A stretch of 64,000 nt of DNA, taken from JAVVHH01 sp964613945 (lineage in GTDB: Bacteria > Pseudomonadota > Alphaproteobacteria > Acetobacterales > Acetobacteraceae). Below the pieces are notes generated by a model. That model saw only the letters and a list, made by a program, of their open reading frames with translations. It did no database searches and was not told the DNA's origin. Where the stretch lies: NCBI GenBank assembly GCA_964613945.1, contig CAZTJC010000001.1, positions 365,540-429,539 of the forward strand. Direction: 5' to 3'. The translations under genes were made by a program, and so were the position numbers. This document shows, piece by piece, positions 1 to 8,115 of the stretch. Each line of letters begins with the position of its first letter. Positions within the stretch are counted from its first letter, which is position 1.

Positions 1-53
1 CCAGCGAATCTGAGTAAATCGGTTCCACGAGAGACCGAACGAGGGAGAGCGCG

Positions 54-1304
54 ATGAACGTCATCACACCGGTTCAACAGGCGGAAGACGCAGAAGCCTA
101 CGCTACGCAGGACAAGCCGCTCAAGGCGCGCAAGCTCGGGCCGTTCAAGTGGGACGACGCGCTGCTGATCGACGATGTGCTGACGGAAGACGAGCGCGCC
201 ATCCGTGACGCTGCCCGGGCATACTGCCAGGACAAATTGTTCCCGCGTGTCCTGCTCGCCAACCGCCATGAGCGCTTCGACCGCGAGATCATGAACGAGA
301 TGGGCGAGATGGGCTTTCTCGGCGCCACGCTCGATAGCCATGATTGCGCCGACGTCGGCTATGTCGCCTATGGCCTGATCGCCCGCGAGGTCGAGCGCGT
401 CGATAGCGGCTACCGCAGCGCGTTCTCCGTCCAGTCCTCCTTGGTCATGTATCCAATCTGGGCGTTCGGCTCCGAGGACCAGAAGGATCGCTTCCTGCCC
501 AAGTTGCGTACCGGCGAATTCGTCGGCTGCTTCGGCCTGACTGAGCCCGACGCCGGCTCCGACCCGGCTTCCATGCGCACCCGCGCCAAGAGCGTTGATG
601 GCGGCTTCCTGGTCAGCGGCTCCAAGACCTGGATTACCAATTCTCCCATCGCCGACGTGTTCGTCGTTTGGGCCAAGAACGATGCCGGCGATATCAAGGG
701 CTACATTCTCGAGAAGGGAATGGAGGGCCTTACCGCGCCGAAGATCGAGGGCAAGTTCTCGCTCCGGGCGTCCACCACCGGCATGATCATGATGCAGGAC
801 GTGTTCGTCCCGGCCGGCAACGAGCTGCCCAACGTCAAGGGTCTTCGCGGCCCGTTCTCCTGTCTCAACAATGCGCGCTACGGCATCGCCTGGGGCTCGC
901 TGGGCGCTGCCGAGTTCTGCTGGCATGCCGCCCGCGAATACACGATGCAGCGGCAAATGTTCGGCCGCCCTCTCGCCGCCACGCAGCTGATCCAGAAGAA
1001 GCTGGCCGACATGCAGACCGAGATCACGCTCGGCCTCCATGGCGTGCTCCGGCTGGGCCGCCTGATGGAAGAAGGCCGCGCCGCGCCGGAAATGATCAGC
1101 CTGCTGAAGCGCAACAACTGCGGCAAGTCGCTCGACATCGCTCGCATTGCCCGCGACATGCACGGTGGCAACGGCATTGCCGACGAGTATCACGTCATTC
1201 GTCACGTGATGAACCTGGAAGCCGTCAACACCTACGAAGGCACGCACGACGTGCATGCATTGATCCTTGGCCGGGCACAGACGGGCCTCTCAGCCTTCGG
1301 CTAA
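54..1304 (+). CDS. gcdH: Glutaryl-CoA dehydrogenase (acyl-CoA dehydrogenase family)
   Basis: This 416-residue flavoprotein would oxidise and decarboxylate glutaryl-CoA to crotonyl-CoA in lysine/tryptophan breakdown, passing electrons to ETF. The sequence has the acyl-CoA dehydrogenase flavin-binding stretch (CFGLTEPDAGSDP, about residues 162-175). The C-terminal motif NTYEGTHDVHALILGRAQTG, typical of the GcdH branch, carries the presumed catalytic Glu of YEGTH. Length is normal for the family. The ATG at 54 follows a GAGGGAGAG ribosome binding site. No other lysine-degradation gene is next to it. The downstream methyltransferase overlaps its 3' end. Confidence 0.93.
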   Translation: MNVITPVQQAEDAEAYATQDKPLKARKLGPFKWDDALLIDDVLTEDERAIRDAARAYCQDKLFPRVLLANRHERFDREIMNEMGEMGFLGATLDSHDCADVGYVAYGLIAREVERVDSGYRSAFSVQSSLVMYPIWAFGSEDQKDRFLPKLRTGEFVGCFGLTEPDAGSDPASMRTRAKSVDGGFLVSGSKTWITNSPIADVFVVWAKNDAGDIKGYILEKGMEGLTAPKIEGKFSLRASTTGMIMMQDVFVPAGNELPNVKGLRGPFSCLNNARYGIAWGSLGAAEFCWHAAREYTMQRQMFGRPLAATQLIQKKLADMQTEITLGLHGVLRLGRLMEEGRAAPEMISLLKRNNCGKSLDIARIARDMHGGNGIADEYHVIRHVMNLEAVNTYEGTHDVHALILGRAQTGLSAFG

Positions 1305-2556
1305 GGTCGTCGACGCCATCGCGCCCGATCCCGTTCGCGTAGAACGGATCGGTGCCGATGGCGACGGCGTCGCCGATCTCGCAAACAATAGGTCGCTCTT
1401 CCTCGCCTGCACGTTGCCGGGCGAGTTGGTGCAACCCGGCCCGGTGGTCAAACGCGGTGACGGCTTCGCGGCCGATGCCGACATCATCGAGCCCTCCCCC
1501 GATCGCGTCACCCCACCCTGCACGCATTTCGGTCCTTGCGGCGGCTGTTCGCTGCAGCATTGGGCCGATGCCCCCTATGCCGCGTGGAAGGCTGGCCGGG
1601 CCGCCGCCGCCATCGGTCTGCCCACGATCTCCATGGCCCGAACCCCGCCTGCGACCCGGCGCCGCATGGATCTCGGCATCCGTCGCGTAGGATCGACGAT
1701 CCAGATCGGCCTCCATCGCCGCCGGTCGACCGACATCGTCGACATGCATGCCTGTCCGATCCTGCACCCGACCCTGTTCGCGCTGATCCAGTCGCTGCGC
1801 CCGGTGCTGCTTCGCTTGGAAGGCCTCAAGCGTAGCGGCGAGGCCAGCGTCAACCTGGTCGATAACGGCCCCGACCTGCTGCTTCGCACCGACGCACCAC
1901 TCACCTCGCGCGACCGCACAGCGCTTGCCACCTTTGCCGCCGCCAACGGCGTGCCCCGCATCAGCGCCACCAAGATCGGCAGCATCGACATCGAGCCGGC
2001 CGCCACATTGAGTCGGCCGAGCCTCGCCTTCTCCGGTCACGCGACCGCCGTGCCGTCCGGCACCTTTCTTCAGGCATCCCCGGAAGGCGAGCGCGCCATC
2101 GTCGCCGCCGTGTTGCGCATGTTGCCCGACAAGATCAAAGGGCCGGTGATCGAGCTGTATGCCGGCAGCGGTAGCTTGACCCATGCCATCGCCACGCGCG
2201 CCCGCGTCGTCGCTTATGAGGGGGATGCTGCGGCAGTTGCCGCTGTGCGCGGTGCTGTCAACGGCCGGGTCACGATCACGGTGCGGGATCTGGCGCGTCA
2301 GCCACTGGTCGCCGCCGAGTTGAAGGGCGCCGCCGCGATCGTGCTGGACCCGCCGTTCAACGGTGCCCTCGCGCAGATGCCCGCTTTGGCCGCCTCCGGT
2401 GTGCCGATCATCTATGTCAGCTGCAATCCGGGAGCGCTGACCCGCGACTCCCGCACCCTGCTCGGCGCCGGCTACCGGCTCATCACCGCCGAAGCGGTTG
2501 ATCAATTCCTGTGGTCGTCCCAGGTCGAGACGATCGCGCTGTTCCGCAAGCCTTAG
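1267..2556 (+). CDS. TrmA/RlmD-family 23S rRNA or tRNA (uracil-5-)-methyltransferase
   Basis: This SAM-dependent methyltransferase probably makes 5-methyluridine in rRNA or tRNA. An N-terminal TRAM-like segment (VRVERIGADGDGVADL) is followed by an iron-sulfur cysteine cluster, CTHFGPCGGCSLQHW, with a further Cys in HACPIL. The SAM loop is IELYAGSGSLTHAI, then come LDPPFNGALAQ and the catalytic-Cys motif YVSCNPGALTRDSR near the C-terminus. The only usable in-frame start is TTG at 1267, which overlaps gcdH by 38 bp; the next start-like codons lie inside the TRAM region, so the exact start is uncertain. Whether it is RlmD-like or another family member cannot be told from sequence alone. Confidence 0.85.
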   Translation: MAGHRRASQPSAKVVDAIAPDPVRVERIGADGDGVADLANNRSLFLACTLPGELVQPGPVVKRGDGFAADADIIEPSPDRVTPPCTHFGPCGGCSLQHWADAPYAAWKAGRAAAAIGLPTISMARTPPATRRRMDLGIRRVGSTIQIGLHRRRSTDIVDMHACPILHPTLFALIQSLRPVLLRLEGLKRSGEASVNLVDNGPDLLLRTDAPLTSRDRTALATFAAANGVPRISATKIGSIDIEPAATLSRPSLAFSGHATAVPSGTFLQASPEGERAIVAAVLRMLPDKIKGPVIELYAGSGSLTHAIATRARVVAYEGDAAAVAAVRGAVNGRVTITVRDLARQPLVAAELKGAAAIVLDPPFNGALAQMPALAASGVPIIYVSCNPGALTRDSRTLLGAGYRLITAEAVDQFLWSSQVETIALFRKP

Positions 2557-4304
2557 AACGCGAACAGGAACGTCGTCGACAACACGGCGAGCCCGACCGC
2601 GAGCCACGTGACGTAATCCGTCACCAATCCGCTGTGCATCAACTGCAGCAACCGCGTCGGCGGCCTGCGGATCGCCTCGAACCCATCCACCAGCACCCGC
2701 GGCAGGTGTTCCCGGCTAAGCTCGAAAGCGGCGATCGCGACCGCCGCCATCATCGCGACCCATGGTCCCGCTCCTCCATGCAGCACCGGTGGCGGCTGCA
2801 CGGCTTGGGCCATCAGGGCCGACGCCGCCTGGCTCGCCCAAGCGCCGCGGTGGTCCCATCCGATCAAGCCCATCAGGAGTAATACGGCCGCCGGTCCGGC
2901 CAGCAGCGACACGGGCTGCTCGCCGGGCTCGTGTTCCTCTTCCGTCTCGCCATGCTGCTCCTGCCCAGGCAGCGCGCCCCACCCGGCGAAGATCCGGCCC
3001 GCGATCCGCAACACCGCCGCCCCCGTCAGCGCCGCGCTGAACAGGATCGGCAGCGTGATCCATCCCCGCCCCGCCTGCGTCGCCCCCAACTCGATCAACT
3101 TGAAGCCTTCATCCATCGGCCCGATCGGCAACCCGGCCAGCACCAGCCCGCCGACCGCCATCAGAATCCCCACCGGCCAGAACGGCTTTCCTCGGCCGCG
3201 CATGGTCAACTCGTCGATCCCGCCGCACTTGGCCGCGACGAACCCGGCCAGCATGAACATCGCGCCTTTGACCATCCCATGTCCGCTCAGATACGCCAGC
3301 AGCCCGGCCGCCCCGTCGCGCGACATCAGCGACAACCCGGCCAGCATGATCCCCGCATGCGAGATGGTCGAGAACGCCAGCAACCGCTTGATGTGCCGCT
3401 GACCCAACGCCAGGATTGCCCCCACCACGGCGCTTATCAGCCCGATCGCCAGCAGCATCGTCTGAACCCCGTGAACGATCTCGGGCGCGCCGCCGAACAC
3501 TCGGAAGCCCAGCTTGCCCAGGCCGAACAACGCGATCGACACCATTGCACCGGAGAAAATGACTGAGATCGGGCTCGGCGCCACCGCATGCGCATCGCCC
3601 AGCCACATCTGGAACGGCAGCTGCGCCGCCTTGGTCAGCAACGCGGTCGCGAGCAACACGAAGCCGAGGATCACGACGGGATTGCCCGGATCGGCCGCCA
3701 CGCCCCGCCCGAGCGCCACCAGGTCCAGCGCACCGATCTGCCCGTAGAGCAGCGCAATGCCGGACAGGAATACGTAAGCGCCCACCGTGTTCACCACGGT
3801 GAAGTTGAGCGCTCCCGCAATGGCCGACGAGCGCAGCGCATAGCCAGTTGCCGCGAACCCGGCGACGCTCATCAACTCGAACCACACGAACATGTTGAAT
3901 AGGTCGCCGGTGAGGCAGAAGCCGACCATCCCGGCCATGAACACCAGCATCAACACGTGGAAATGCGCATGCACCTTCTGGAAGAAGCCCCAGGAGAACA
4001 CCAGCGTCGCCGTGAACAGCAGCGCGATGATCATGGCCACGCCGGCGCTTGCCAAGTCGATGACGAAGGAGATGCCGACGACCTGGTCGCCGATGGTGCT
4101 CCACTGACCGAACCAGTAGGTGAACGGCCCCGAGACCGCGACCGCCCGCGCTAGCAGGAAGCACAGCACCGCCGTGACGGCAGCGGTCCCGATGGCCAGG
4201 ATGTCCGGCGTGCGACCCGGTAGCTTCTTGCTGAAGCCGAGCAGCAGCGCCGCGACGGAGAGCGGGATCGCGACTGGCAGTGGCGAAAGAACGGTGATGT
4301 TCAC
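2553..4304 (-). CDS. mnhD: Mrp/Mnh antiporter subunit D (NuoM/N-like membrane subunit)
   Basis: This is the large ion-translocating subunit of a multisubunit monovalent cation/proton antiporter, 583 residues in the inner membrane with about 14 helices. It keeps the NuoL/M/N-type residues: a membrane Glu in WFELMSVAGFAATGYAL and a Lys in LLTKAAQLPFQMWLGDAHAVAP. I start it at GTG 4304 (VNITVLSPLP), where GTGA overlaps the mnhC stop; the longer open frame upstream reads Arg/Gly-rich antisense sequence. It is last in an E-F-G-(DUF4040)-B-C-D operon and is the only NuoL/M/N-like subunit there. Its 3' end overlaps the convergent methyltransferase by 4 bp. Confidence 0.88.
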   Translation of the reverse strand: MNITVLSPLPVAIPLSVAALLLGFSKKLPGRTPDILAIGTAAVTAVLCFLLARAVAVSGPFTYWFGQWSTIGDQVVGISFVIDLASAGVAMIIALLFTATLVFSWGFFQKVHAHFHVLMLVFMAGMVGFCLTGDLFNMFVWFELMSVAGFAATGYALRSSAIAGALNFTVVNTVGAYVFLSGIALLYGQIGALDLVALGRGVAADPGNPVVILGFVLLATALLTKAAQLPFQMWLGDAHAVAPSPISVIFSGAMVSIALFGLGKLGFRVFGGAPEIVHGVQTMLLAIGLISAVVGAILALGQRHIKRLLAFSTISHAGIMLAGLSLMSRDGAAGLLAYLSGHGMVKGAMFMLAGFVAAKCGGIDELTMRGRGKPFWPVGILMAVGGLVLAGLPIGPMDEGFKLIELGATQAGRGWITLPILFSAALTGAAVLRIAGRIFAGWGALPGQEQHGETEEEHEPGEQPVSLLAGPAAVLLLMGLIGWDHRGAWASQAASALMAQAVQPPPVLHGGAGPWVAMMAAVAIAAFELSREHLPRVLVDGFEAIRRPPTRLLQLMHSGLVTDYVTWLAVGLAVLSTTFLFAF

Positions 4305-4648
4305 CTGAGCGGCGCCGCCTGCTGCGGATCCACCACGCCCCGCCGCCGCTGCAATTGCTGCACCAGCGCCAACAGCAACGCCGTGACGGTCGCGCCGACG
4401 ACGATGTCGGTCAGCACGAGAACCTGGACGACGGCATCGACCGCAGGTGTCCCCGGCGGCTTCGGATGAAAGAAGGGGGGTCCCGCGCCGTGTCGGTAGC
4501 CGATCGACAGCAGCAGTACATAGGTCGCCGATTGAACAACGGCGAGGCAGCCGATCAGGTGCACGTAATGGCGGCTGGTGACGATCCCGTAGAGCCCGAT
4601 CCCGAACAGCCACGCCGCGACCACCCAAGGCAGCCAACCCACCGTCAC
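4301..4648 (-). CDS. mnhC: Mrp/Mnh antiporter subunit C (NuoK-like)
   Basis: This 115-residue inner-membrane protein has three helices and is NuoK-like, pairing with MnhD in the antiporter. It shows the family pattern VVQSATYVLLLSIGYR and the third-helix motif DAVVQVLVLTDIVVGATVTALLLALV. The GTG at 4648 overlaps the mnhB stop as GTGA, and its own stop overlaps the mnhD start in the same way, indicating translational coupling. Length is normal for the family. Confidence 0.88.
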   Translation of the reverse strand: MTVGWLPWVVAAWLFGIGLYGIVTSRHYVHLIGCLAVVQSATYVLLLSIGYRHGAGPPFFHPKPPGTPAVDAVVQVLVLTDIVVGATVTALLLALVQQLQRRRGVVDPQQAAPLR

Positions 4649-5403
4649 TCCTCCGCTCCCGGATCGACGCGCGTTTCTTCCAGAAACTCGAGGAACAGCA
4701 CCGCGAATCCACCACCGACCGCGCACGTCACGCCGGCATTGATCACCAGCATCAACCCGCCGGCCCACACCGACCCGGCCGTCCCGAGCGGCAACACGTT
4801 GGTCATGAACGGCATCCCGACGCACAGCCCGGCGAACCCGCACACCGCGAACAGCATCGCGCCGAACGCCTCAAGTCCGTCCATGAACTCGGACCGGATC
4901 ACGCCCCGCCACCCCCGATAACCTTCGCCCAGCAGCACCAGCAGAAAGCCCGACGCGATCACCACGCCGCCCTGGAACCCGCCCCCGGGAGTCGAGGTCG
5001 CATGGAGGGAGGTCGACAAACCAAACACCAGCACCATCACGCCCAGCACTCGCGAGATCAGCGTCACGGACTCGCTCGGCGGCAGGACCGGTCGCCCGTC
5101 GACCTGACCGGGCCGGGCACTCGTTTCCTCCCCGCGCGCGCCGCGCAGCAGCACGGTCACGCCGGTAACGGCACAAAGCAGGATGAACTCCTCGCCCAGC
5201 GTATCGAAGCCGCGATAGTCGAAGTTCAGCGCCGTGACGATGTTCTGCGTCTGCCTCGCCACCGGTGCCGACGCCGTAACGGCATCGCCGTATGGCGAAG
5301 GGTGATCGCCGAAGCGAGGCAGATGCGGCAGGACGTGGAAAAGCGCCGGCAACACCGCCAGCGCGGCGGCACCGAACAGCGCCACACGCACCCGCGGGCT
5401 CAC
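4645..5403 (-). CDS. mnhB: Mrp antiporter subunit B with N-terminal MbhE-like segment
   Basis: This 252-residue membrane protein looks like a fusion of two Mbh-type pieces. Residues about 1-90 (SPRVRVALFGAAALAVLPA onward, with NIVTALNFDYRGFDTLGEEFILLCAV) match the MrpA C-terminal/MbhE type. Residues about 110-245 (SVTLISRVLGVMVLVFGLS, TPGGGFQGGVVIASGFLLVLL) are a classical MnhB domain. The GTG at 5403 overlaps the upstream stop by GTGA. It sits between the DUF4040 gene and mnhC, in the order of archaeal Mbh operons. Its role is proton/sodium antiport scaffolding. Confidence 0.86.
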   Translation of the reverse strand: MSPRVRVALFGAAALAVLPALFHVLPHLPRFGDHPSPYGDAVTASAPVARQTQNIVTALNFDYRGFDTLGEEFILLCAVTGVTVLLRGARGEETSARPGQVDGRPVLPPSESVTLISRVLGVMVLVFGLSTSLHATSTPGGGFQGGVVIASGFLLVLLGEGYRGWRGVIRSEFMDGLEAFGAMLFAVCGFAGLCVGMPFMTNVLPLGTAGSVWAGGLMLVINAGVTCAVGGGFAVLFLEFLEETRVDPGAEE

Positions 5404-5651
5404 TCCCGCCGGCCTTCCGGTCGACGATCCATCTTCATGCTCGCCAGGACCGCCAGGAACAGCATCGGCACCGCCGCCGTGCCGACCACGATCTGCGCGA
5501 ACGCAACGTCCGGCGCCTGCAGCGCCATGAACAACAATGTCAGCACCAGCCCGTTGGCCCCGAGTGCGATCACCTGGCGAACCGGCTGCCGGCTGAGTGC
5601 CACGCCCGTGCCGGTGACTGCCAGCATGAGCAGCAGAACGTCGATCAGCAC
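5400..5651 (-). CDS. DUF4040/MbhD-like small antiporter subunit
   Basis: This small 83-residue membrane protein (VLIDVLLLMLAVTGTGVALSR, IALGANGLVLTLLFMALQAPDVAFAQIVVGTAAVPMLFL) corresponds to the MbhD or MrpA-C-terminal element. The longer open frame to 5825 begins with an Arg-rich shadow; the true start is GTG 5651, one base after the mnhG stop. The APDVAxAQ core is the family hallmark. Its stop overlaps the mnhB start as GTGA. Its separate existence, with no NuoL-like MnhA beside it, defines the Mbh-type layout. Confidence 0.8.
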   Translation of the reverse strand: MLIDVLLLMLAVTGTGVALSRQPVRQVIALGANGLVLTLLFMALQAPDVAFAQIVVGTAAVPMLFLAVLASMKMDRRPEGRRE

Positions 5652-5652
5652 C

Positions 5653-5943
5653 TCAGTCGATCTCCGGCAACGATCCGCGGATCCGCAGCGCCCGCCCGAC
5701 CGCGTGCGACGCCGCCGCGCCGCCGAATAGGTTGATTGCGAGCACCAGCAGGATGTTCGCCGTCCGGTTCGACACACCGTCCGCCGCCAGCGACGCAGCC
5801 AGCAGCGCCAGCCCGCACCCCGCATTGACGAACGTCACGCAATGCAGCCGATCCAGCGGTGCCCGCAGCCGCGCGAACCCGGCCGCCCCCAGCCACGCGA
5901 CCGCGATCATTGCCACGACAAATACACCGGCAATCACAACCAT
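5653..5943 (-). CDS. mnhG: Mrp/Mnh antiporter subunit G
   Basis: This 96-residue inner-membrane subunit G shows the family core FARLRAPLDRLHCVTFVNAGCGLALLAASL, followed by NILLVLAINLFGGAAASHAVGRALR. Three helices are predicted by eye, and length is typical. The ATG at 5943 overlaps the end of mnhF by 10 bp. It acts with MnhE and MnhF in the small-subunit end of the complex. Confidence 0.87.
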   Translation of the reverse strand: MVVIAGVFVVAMIAVAWLGAAGFARLRAPLDRLHCVTFVNAGCGLALLAASLAADGVSNRTANILLVLAINLFGGAAASHAVGRALRIRGSLPEID

Positions 5944-6185
5944 CGCTCCACCGCCGACGCGATCACGAATGTTCCAACCACGTTCAACATCGCCAGCGCC
6001 ACGGCCAATGACACATACGAATTCTGATCAAAGGCGAAGCTCATCGCCACCAGCATGGCGCTGATGATCGCGCTCGCAAGCTGAACCGCGACGACCCGAT
6101 GCGCCACGCTGCCCCGTATCGCGCACCAGACCGACACCGCCAGCGCCGGCAGCAGCGCCCATACCCCGAACGACCACACGCTCAA
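5934..6185 (-). CDS. mnhF: Mrp/Mnh antiporter subunit F
   Basis: This subunit F of about 83 residues has three helices (LPALAVSVWCAIRGSVAHRVVAVQLASAI, then LAVALAMLNVVGTFVIASAVERWL). The start is either TTG 6185, which overlaps the mnhE stop as TTGA, or GTG 6179. I prefer TTG because stop-start overlap is the rule in this operon. The longer open frame to 6434 is antisense-like and not part of the family. Confidence 0.8.
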   Translation of the reverse strand: MSVWSFGVWALLPALAVSVWCAIRGSVAHRVVAVQLASAIISAMLVAMSFAFDQNSYVSLAVALAMLNVVGTFVIASAVERWL

Positions 6186-6655
6186 CCCGGCCACTCCGCG
6201 CCACCCCCGAGTGGCCGCTGCACGAGTTGATGGACGATCAATTCGTCCGTCCCATGAGCCATGCCCAACACGATGCCATTTGGCGCCAGAGAAACCGCCG
6301 TCACCACTGCAGCCCGGCGTCCGACATCTTCGGCCTTCAGCGCACCGAACCGAAACGGCACGGACAGAATCGTTCCCGGTGAAGTCGCGGCAGGGTGGTG
6401 GATGCATCGACACAACGCGCCACCGACGCGCCACATCTCGGGCACGATCGCAAGAACGCTGCGGGCCAGCACCGAAACGCCCTTTATCCCGATCCGCAGC
6501 GGGACGAATTGGGCCTTCGTACCCGCGCGATCGTAGATGGCCGCCAGGAGCAGCACGGGCAGCAACGCGATCACCTCCGCCTGGCTGACCTCGCCAGCCA
6601 GCACGAAGTAGAGGCCGGCTACAGCAACCAGGAGGATTGCTGGTCGCGCGATCAC
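6182..6655 (-). CDS. mnhE: Mrp/Mnh antiporter subunit E
   Basis: This 157-residue subunit E has two N-terminal hydrophobic segments, then a soluble domain containing LVRSVLAIVPEMWRV-like sequence (SVLARSVLAIVPEMW) and the conserved VTAVSLAPNGIVLGMAHGTDELIVHQL stretch. In MnhE this region is TAISLTPGT-like. The GTG at 6655 overlaps the upstream stop as GTGA. It is the first subunit gene of the antiporter operon and follows a polytopic membrane protein gene without a gap. Confidence 0.85.
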   Translation of the reverse strand: MIARPAILLVAVAGLYFVLAGEVSQAEVIALLPVLLLAAIYDRAGTKAQFVPLRIGIKGVSVLARSVLAIVPEMWRVGGALCRCIHHPAATSPGTILSVPFRFGALKAEDVGRRAAVVTAVSLAPNGIVLGMAHGTDELIVHQLVQRPLGGGAEWPG

Positions 6656-8115
6656 GGCATCTGCGTCACTGGCTTGAGTTCGATTTCCTGCTTGTCAAAA
6701 AAGGTCATGACGAGATCCCAGATCCAAGGCGGATGCGCGTCTCGCCGCAGCGTCCCGCGCTCGGGTGGCACCAGGCCATCGACCACCGGCAGCAACGGCA
6801 TCATCAGCAAGGTCATCCGCTCGCCCGGTGCATGTCCGGAATCCCAGTTGGCATGGCGGACCATGATGGAGGTGGACCAGGCTGTATACGCCGTCTGCAT
6901 GCCGGGTAATTCCCGAGCCAGCGACACCAGCAGAGTCAGACCGAGAATACCCGCACCGGCGATCGACAGGCGATCCGGCCGCTGCACCCTCGGCAACATG
7001 CTGGCGATTAGCGTCACGGCGGAAAGGATGCTCAGCACCATGAGGCATTGCCGCATCGTGTCATGCCGCTCGCAGCAGACGAGGCCGAATTTGTAGTAGG
7101 AGCCGGCGATCGACGTGAAGAACGTCGCTTGCAAGGCGAGCAGCAGGCCACCCAGGACCCAGCGTGTTTGCCGGGTTAGCATGGTACCGGGCGCGGCCCA
7201 GATCACGGCCAGCAGGCCGACGCAGATTCCAGCTTTGATTGGGGCGCCCCAGGCGAATGCCGATCGGCCCAAAACCGTTCCGTTCAGCACGACCAGTTGG
7301 CGGAAATATGTCGGAAAAGTCCGAAGCACGCTGGCGATCGGGTGCTTCAGATAGGTCGGATTGGGCGAGACTCCCGCATAGACGATGTTCTCGTCCAACC
7401 TTCCGCGTCCGAGCGCGAGCGCGATCATCACCACGATTCCGAACACCAGCGGCACCAACCAGGGCCGTGCATCCGCCGGCGTTCCGATCCGTCCCGCAAG
7501 GTGCAGCATGACCATGATGCCGGCGAAGTAGATGGCCATGATCGCGCCGAGTTCAGCCGAACCGGCGGCGCAGAGCAGGGCGACGATACAGAACGTTCGG
7601 CCCTGTCCAACCATCCAGCGCCCGTCGATGACCTGATAGGTGAGCGCTACGATCGCCGCCAACGTCGTCGCATAGGCGACGGACCCCATCGGCCAATAGA
7701 ACACTTCCGCGACGGGATGACCGACCAGGAAGAAACAAAGAACGGCGGCAACGACCAACAGACGCGGCCCCACCGCCCCAGATCGTCCGCGCCATACGTG
7801 GAGAACGGGCCCGAGCAGCAACGGCAGCCACATCAGGGACAGGAACGGCGCCAGTAGCTGTCGCCCAGTACCTTCCTCGGCGAGATAATACAGCCCGGCG
7901 ATGACCTCCGACAGCGGGCGCGGGCTCCAAGTGAACAATCGCTCGAAGAAGAATGACCATCCGCGCAGCCGGTAGAGGCCGAAATCGTGATATTCATCGA
8001 CGCGCCACGTGCCCAGCGGGATCAACCCGGCGAATGCGGCGAGGATCGCGACCGCCAAGCCGATGACGGCGATCTCGATCCGCGACATGCCCCGACGGGC
8101 CGACGCGTGACTCAC
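6652..8115 (-). CDS. Polytopic inner-membrane protein, function unknown (possible GT-C-like)
   Basis: This protein of about 487 residues has roughly ten hydrophobic segments. It has an acidic first loop (TWRVDEYHDFGLYRLRGW) followed by FTWSPRPLSEVIAGLYYL. An acidic first periplasmic loop before a second helix is a feature of GT-C glycosyltransferases, but I see no diagnostic motif, so this is only a suggestion. GTG 8115 overlaps the upstream stop as GTGA and has GGGAG about 10 nt upstream; ATG 8088 is the alternative. It is cotranscribed with, and translationally coupled to, the antiporter genes, which is unexplained. Confidence 0.6.
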   Translation of the reverse strand: MSHASARRGMSRIEIAVIGLAVAILAAFAGLIPLGTWRVDEYHDFGLYRLRGWSFFFERLFTWSPRPLSEVIAGLYYLAEEGTGRQLLAPFLSLMWLPLLLGPVLHVWRGRSGAVGPRLLVVAAVLCFFLVGHPVAEVFYWPMGSVAYATTLAAIVALTYQVIDGRWMVGQGRTFCIVALLCAAGSAELGAIMAIYFAGIMVMLHLAGRIGTPADARPWLVPLVFGIVVMIALALGRGRLDENIVYAGVSPNPTYLKHPIASVLRTFPTYFRQLVVLNGTVLGRSAFAWGAPIKAGICVGLLAVIWAAPGTMLTRQTRWVLGGLLLALQATFFTSIAGSYYKFGLVCCERHDTMRQCLMVLSILSAVTLIASMLPRVQRPDRLSIAGAGILGLTLLVSLARELPGMQTAYTAWSTSIMVRHANWDSGHAPGERMTLLMMPLLPVVDGLVPPERGTLRRDAHPPWIWDLVMTFFDKQEIELKPVTQMP

